The notes below the pieces were generated by a model. That model was not told where the DNA came from. It searched no databases and saw nothing but the letters and a program-made list of their open reading frames with translations. DNA of 64,000 nt. Origin: Lycium barbarum (taxonomy: Eukaryota > Streptophyta > Magnoliopsida > Solanales > Solanaceae). The position numbers and the translations under genes were made by a program. The first letter of the stretch is position 1. Every line of letters starts with the position of its first letter. The stretch is taken from contig NC_083339.1 of the NCBI RefSeq assembly GCF_019175385.1, forward strand, positions 116,421,601-116,485,600, given 5' to 3'. Shown in pieces: positions 60,268-64,000 of this stretch.

Positions 60268-61106
60268 TCATACGAATTCATTCTTCTTTTTCACCAATGA
60301 AAAGAACCGATTACTTTTATCCGAAGACTGAGAGATAAACCTGCTCAAAGCTGCAATCCTCCGGGTTAACCTTTGCACCGCCTTCACGCTATCGACCACT
60401 TCGATGTTTTCGATAGCCTTAATTTTGTCCGGGTTGATCTCTATTCCTCGATTTGACACCATGACTCCCAAGAACGTGCCCGACCCTACTCCAAAGGCAC
60501 ATTTCTCCGGATTCAACTTTATGTTGTATTTGCGAAGCATGTCGAAGGTTTCTGAAAATGCTTTAGATGGTCCTCTGTTTCCAAGGACTTAACTAACATA
60601 TCATCAATATAAACTTTCATTGTTTTCCCTATTTGTTCTTCGAACATCCGGTTAATGGCATTGGTAATTTGCTCCAGCTTTTTTTAGTCTGAATGGCATT
60701 CCATTGTAGCAATATGGCCCATATCTAGTTATAAAAGAAGTTTTCTCTTTGTCCTCTGGATCCATCCGAATTTGGTTGTACCCGGAGTAAGCGTCAAGAA
60801 AACTTAGCATTTCATGCCCTGCCATCGCATCAATCATTCGATCAATGTAGGGCAAAGGAAGCAAATCCTCCAGACATGCTTTATTTAAATTCTTATAATC
60901 TACGCGCATTCTGAATTTATTGCTTTCTTAGGCACGCCTACTACGTTAGCTAACTGGTCCGGTTTTATGAATTCCCGGATGGAACCTATTTTTAAAAGCT
61001 TTGTTACCTCCTCTTTGACGAACTTATGCTTAACTTTGGCCATTGGTCTCCTTTTATGCTTCACTGAGGGGAAATTTTGATCAAGACTTAGCTTCTGAGC
61101 TGTCAC
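60268..61106 (-). pseudogene. Tat gypsy reverse transcriptase, broken
   Basis: The RT is seen in three pieces: KLLKIGSIREFIKPDQLANVVGVPKK near 60950, RVDYKNLNKACLEDLLPLPY and LDAYSGYNQIRMDPEDKEKT at 60700-60900, then VYIDDML near 60600 (catalytic motif in a third frame) and NPEKCAFGVGSGTFLGVMVS near 60500. Breaks separate them. Confidence 0.85.
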
Positions 61107-61114
61107 TTCCGGCA

Positions 61115-62150
61115 GTATACCTGTTATGTCTAAATGGTACCATGCAAAACAATCGGCGTTAGCTTGAAGAAATTCAATTAATTTAAGCCCAAGCTCCGGG
61201 TTAACCCCGTGCCCAGATATAGCTTTCTATCCGGCATATGCATGAACAAAATAATTTGTTCTAATTCTTCCACAGTTGATTTGAATGTGTCCGAATCATC
61301 CGATAGCATGAATGACTAGGGAACACCGAAATCTTCTTCCTCAAAGTTTATCTTTTCTACCTCTTTCTTCAAGCAGACTGGGCCCAAGTCCTATGATTGC
61401 TATTTAACATCTTTGCCTTTGACTGACTCTTTTACAACCTTTAATGCTAGTGCCTTCGGTACTGGAGCTGCTTCTTCAACTGCAAACATCTCTCTTGCCG
61501 TCGGCTGCTCCCCATGAACTATTTTTACACCCTCCGGGATTGGAAATTTCAACATTTAGTGCAACGTCGAGGATACTGCCCTCATGTTGTGCACCGACAG
61601 TTTTCCAAACAATGCATTATATCTCGCCTGGCCTTCAATGACGTAAAATTTTGTTTACTGGATAGTCCCGGCGGTATTCAGCGGCAAAGCAATTTCCTCC
61701 TTCGTAGTTTCATACGCCATATTGAATCCGTTGAGAACCCGAGCTGACGGCACAATTTGGTCCAACAGTCCCAGCTGCTCTACTACTTTCCAATGGATAA
61801 TATTGGCTGAATGATGCCCTCCGCGTCTTCGTCACTGAAGGAAATGGATCCCTCCGGCATGTAATTCCTGGTTCTTTTTTCCCAAGTGATGTAGACATTT
61901 GTCCTCTTCATCATTGGACATCGGGGAATTTATGACTGACTGATAATCATATTGATCATGTGTTGAGGCTCCACTGGTTCAAGTTGCTTATTTGCTTCCC
62001 TGTTTTTGTAATTTCCTTTCGCCCGGTCACTAAAAAATTCATGCAAGTGCCCGTTTTTCAATAGTCGGGCTAGTTTATCCCTAAGTTGTCGACAATCCTC
62101 AGTCTGACGATCGTAAGTACTATGATAATCGCATACCACATTTGTGATTG
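61115..62150 (-). pseudogene. Tat gypsy protease and gag C-terminal remnant, broken
   Basis: MVCDYHSTYDRQTEDCRQLRDKL (62139) and LARLLKNGHLHEF are typical of the gag end of Tat elements, just before protease. Downstream frames are short and broken; the protease active site is not clearly legible. The region ends near 62150-62215, where a different LTR begins, so gag proper and the 5' LTR are missing. Confidence 0.65.
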
Positions 62151-62214
62151 TTCGCTTTTTCGCACGGGTTTAGGGCGTGAAGGCTATTGCGTAGTCGTTG
62201 GTGCTTTTTCGGAC

Positions 62215-64000
62215 TTTGTTTTTTAAAAGAGTCGCCACCTAATTTTTAGGAAATTAGGAAAACCAGTTTCTAAGGGTTTATTCAAACGTCGTGAAAAAAC
62301 ATTCGCAATCCAGAGTTCTAGGTAAGGGTTCTGGTGATCCCCTGGGGAAGGTGTTAGGCACCCAGTATTAAGGATCCGTACCATATGGTTGACCTTCGGA
62401 TTCCGGTGTATGAGTATTTGCATGAACTGCTTATTTTCGTGTTTACTTTCCCGTAAAAGAACTGTCATTTTATTGCATATCATTTTTTGAAGAAAAATTG
62501 GGTTGGTCCCTTTTACATATAAGGTATGGTAGTTTTTTGGATTTATAATATCCAAATATAAATAATCTTCCTTTATATAAGGAATGTATATATTTTAGGT
62601 TTTTATAAATGAAAAAGAGAAGTGGTTATGATTCATGTTTATACTCATACTCCGTCTCGGGTTAATCCGTCTTAATACGTCCAGCCTTTGTCCGAAACTC
62701 TTTATATTACGAGGGTTTTTATATTTAAAGTCATTTTTATTAAAAGGGGGCAATATATTCGGGCTGAAAATACTCCTTTTTGGCAGTTTTATGCCCAAAA
62801 TGTTTAAGGGGATGAGTGAGGGGTATTTTACTTGAAAAAACAGTTGATAGTACCGTTATCAAGAAAGAATACTCATCAGTTTTAGATGTTTATAAAGTAT
62901 ACCCAGTTTGCACATTGAAACTGTTTTGCCCAGTCAAGACCTCTCATGGAAAACTTATAAATAAAGCATGTTTTTGGTTGGTTTAAAATCTCATAGGTGT
63001 TGGACCCAATTTGATATTTTGAGGAAAAACGATGATCCATACTTATCAATTATCTGAAAATTGTGGAGGGTTTTTCTAATACTCTATTTATTCAAAAGGT
63101 TGTTTCCAATTTAATTTTCCCGTTTTGCCTATTTGTTTGCCTAAAAATGCCAAGTTTTGTATTAAATTCATTTTTTGAAAAAGGGGTGGGTGGTTCGCAT
63201 TTAACCAATTTTGAGAAAAAGTTAAGGTTGCCAAGGTTTTAAAATTATTATCCTAGGACGTCTAACCCATTAGGTCCACTATAATATGAGTTTGCATACA
63301 TTTACATACATACATGATATACACAGATATAAATAAAATAAATTTGAACTAGGGGCGTACCAAGCCCCTAGTGGCCATTTTGACCCATGGCTTGGCCTTC
63401 TGCGCGCCTCGCTATTTTTTCCATAGACTCAATGAAAAAATCCCATTGGGCCTTTGGCCCAATAAGGGCTTGTTCAGACCCGAGTGGTCATGCAAGTAGA
63501 GGTGGAAAGGGAAAAAAAGGAAAGTGGTTAGTCTATATTTAACTGTCTTATAACTAGGATAATTAAACACACATATATATGTACAAGCACATAATGACAA
63601 AAATCACACGAGCAGTATATATACTTACCTCTTGTGTAGTAGGCCCACATATTGGTGTAATTTCGAGATTTGATATGGTATGGGGATTGGGTCCTAACCC
63701 TGTATTCCCGATGTCGCACAAGTTCCAAGGGGTTTCTGAGAACCCTAACACCGGGGAGATTAGGACAACTCCGAATTACCAAACCTTTCTCAAAATACAA
63801 CCATGGCAGTCCACTACACAAAAAGAGTATGCGACTAGAAAGAACAACTATGTGCATGATAATGATGATAAAATAGCTACTGCTTACAATGAAAAGGGGA
63901 ACTTTCAATTTTAAGCAACCCAAAATTACTAGGAATACACTTAACATAAATAAAAGGAGTAGCTTCCAATCACACATACAGTGCTAAATTATAATCTTGG
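62215..64000 (-). repeat. Ogre-type LTR fragment, cut by the window edge
   Basis: The plus-strand gagtcgccacctaattttta at 62229 matches gagtcgccacctaatttttt at about 11998 in the solo LTR, so this is the distal part of a related LTR in the minus orientation. Later, 63447-63463 has a hairpin (ttgggcctttggcccaa) in the place where 13054-13072 has gttgggcttttagcccaac. The remaining frames (for example near 63579) are chance. Confidence 0.55.

Noticed and set aside
63579..63914. 111-residue plus-strand frame near the right edge
   Set aside because: Lies in Ogre-type LTR sequence and overlaps minus-strand frames; no domain.

Overview
The window looks like nuclear DNA of a dicot plant, most probably Solanaceae. 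Support: genes split by long AT-rich introns, plant-specific families (SRC2-type C2 protein, UPF0496/DUF677 protein, BAHD acyltransferase), and dense plant transposons (Ty3/gypsy Tekay and Tat/Ogre, Ty1/copia, CACTA, Stowaway, Mutator-like foldback and Helitron ends). The family-level placement is inference from the style of the LTRs and genes; no species is claimed. Only three host genes are well supported; most of the rest is layered transposon sequence.

Layout. 1-21.2 kb is a nested retrotransposon block. Two copies of the antisense extra ORF of a Tat-type gypsy element lie at 1-698 and about 19.7-20.4 kb. A minus-strand Tekay (chromodomain) gypsy element spans 1235-7539, and a second, truncated Tekay copy spans 11693-18090. 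Large Ogre/Tat-style LTRs have inserted at 7540-11692 (plus) and 11925-15960 (minus; a clean solo LTR with 5-bp duplications CTAGA). A copia 3' end lies at 18.1-19.4 kb. 21.5-23.9 kb holds two foldback elements; one has a perfect 10-bp target duplication.

24.4-42.3 kb is the gene-bearing part, all on the plus strand: an intronless SRC2-like C2-domain gene (24449-25444), a two-exon UPF0496 gene (27817-30723) with a foldback element in its intron, a recent copia element (31259-36925, target duplication AATTT, 481/499-bp LTRs), and a two-exon BAHD acyltransferase resembling DCR (38937-42250) whose intron carries three Stowaway-like MITEs, one inside another.

42545-50793 is a whole CACTA element (8.2 kb, CACTAC ends, target duplication ATT). 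It has palindromic subterminal repeats at both ends and a transposase gene that lost its catalytic middle; a 2.3-kb solo gypsy LTR (duplication GTCTG) sits in one of its exons. 50.8-53.2 kb is gene-free and holds a Helitron-like 3' terminus. 53.2-62.2 kb is a decayed Tat gypsy element on the minus strand (pol 57.6-62.1 kb) with a plus-strand antisense ORF (54119-56895) that has its own TATA-like motif. 62.2-64.0 kb is part of another Ogre-type LTR, cut by the window edge.

The most interesting signals are: the antisense ORF that recurs three times with the same promoter layout (PPT, TATA, ATG) and, in two copies, the same nonsense codon; the CACTA deletion derivative that keeps two DNA-binding/accessory domains but no catalytic domain; its palindrome array; and TGGGCY clusters in two unrelated LTR families.
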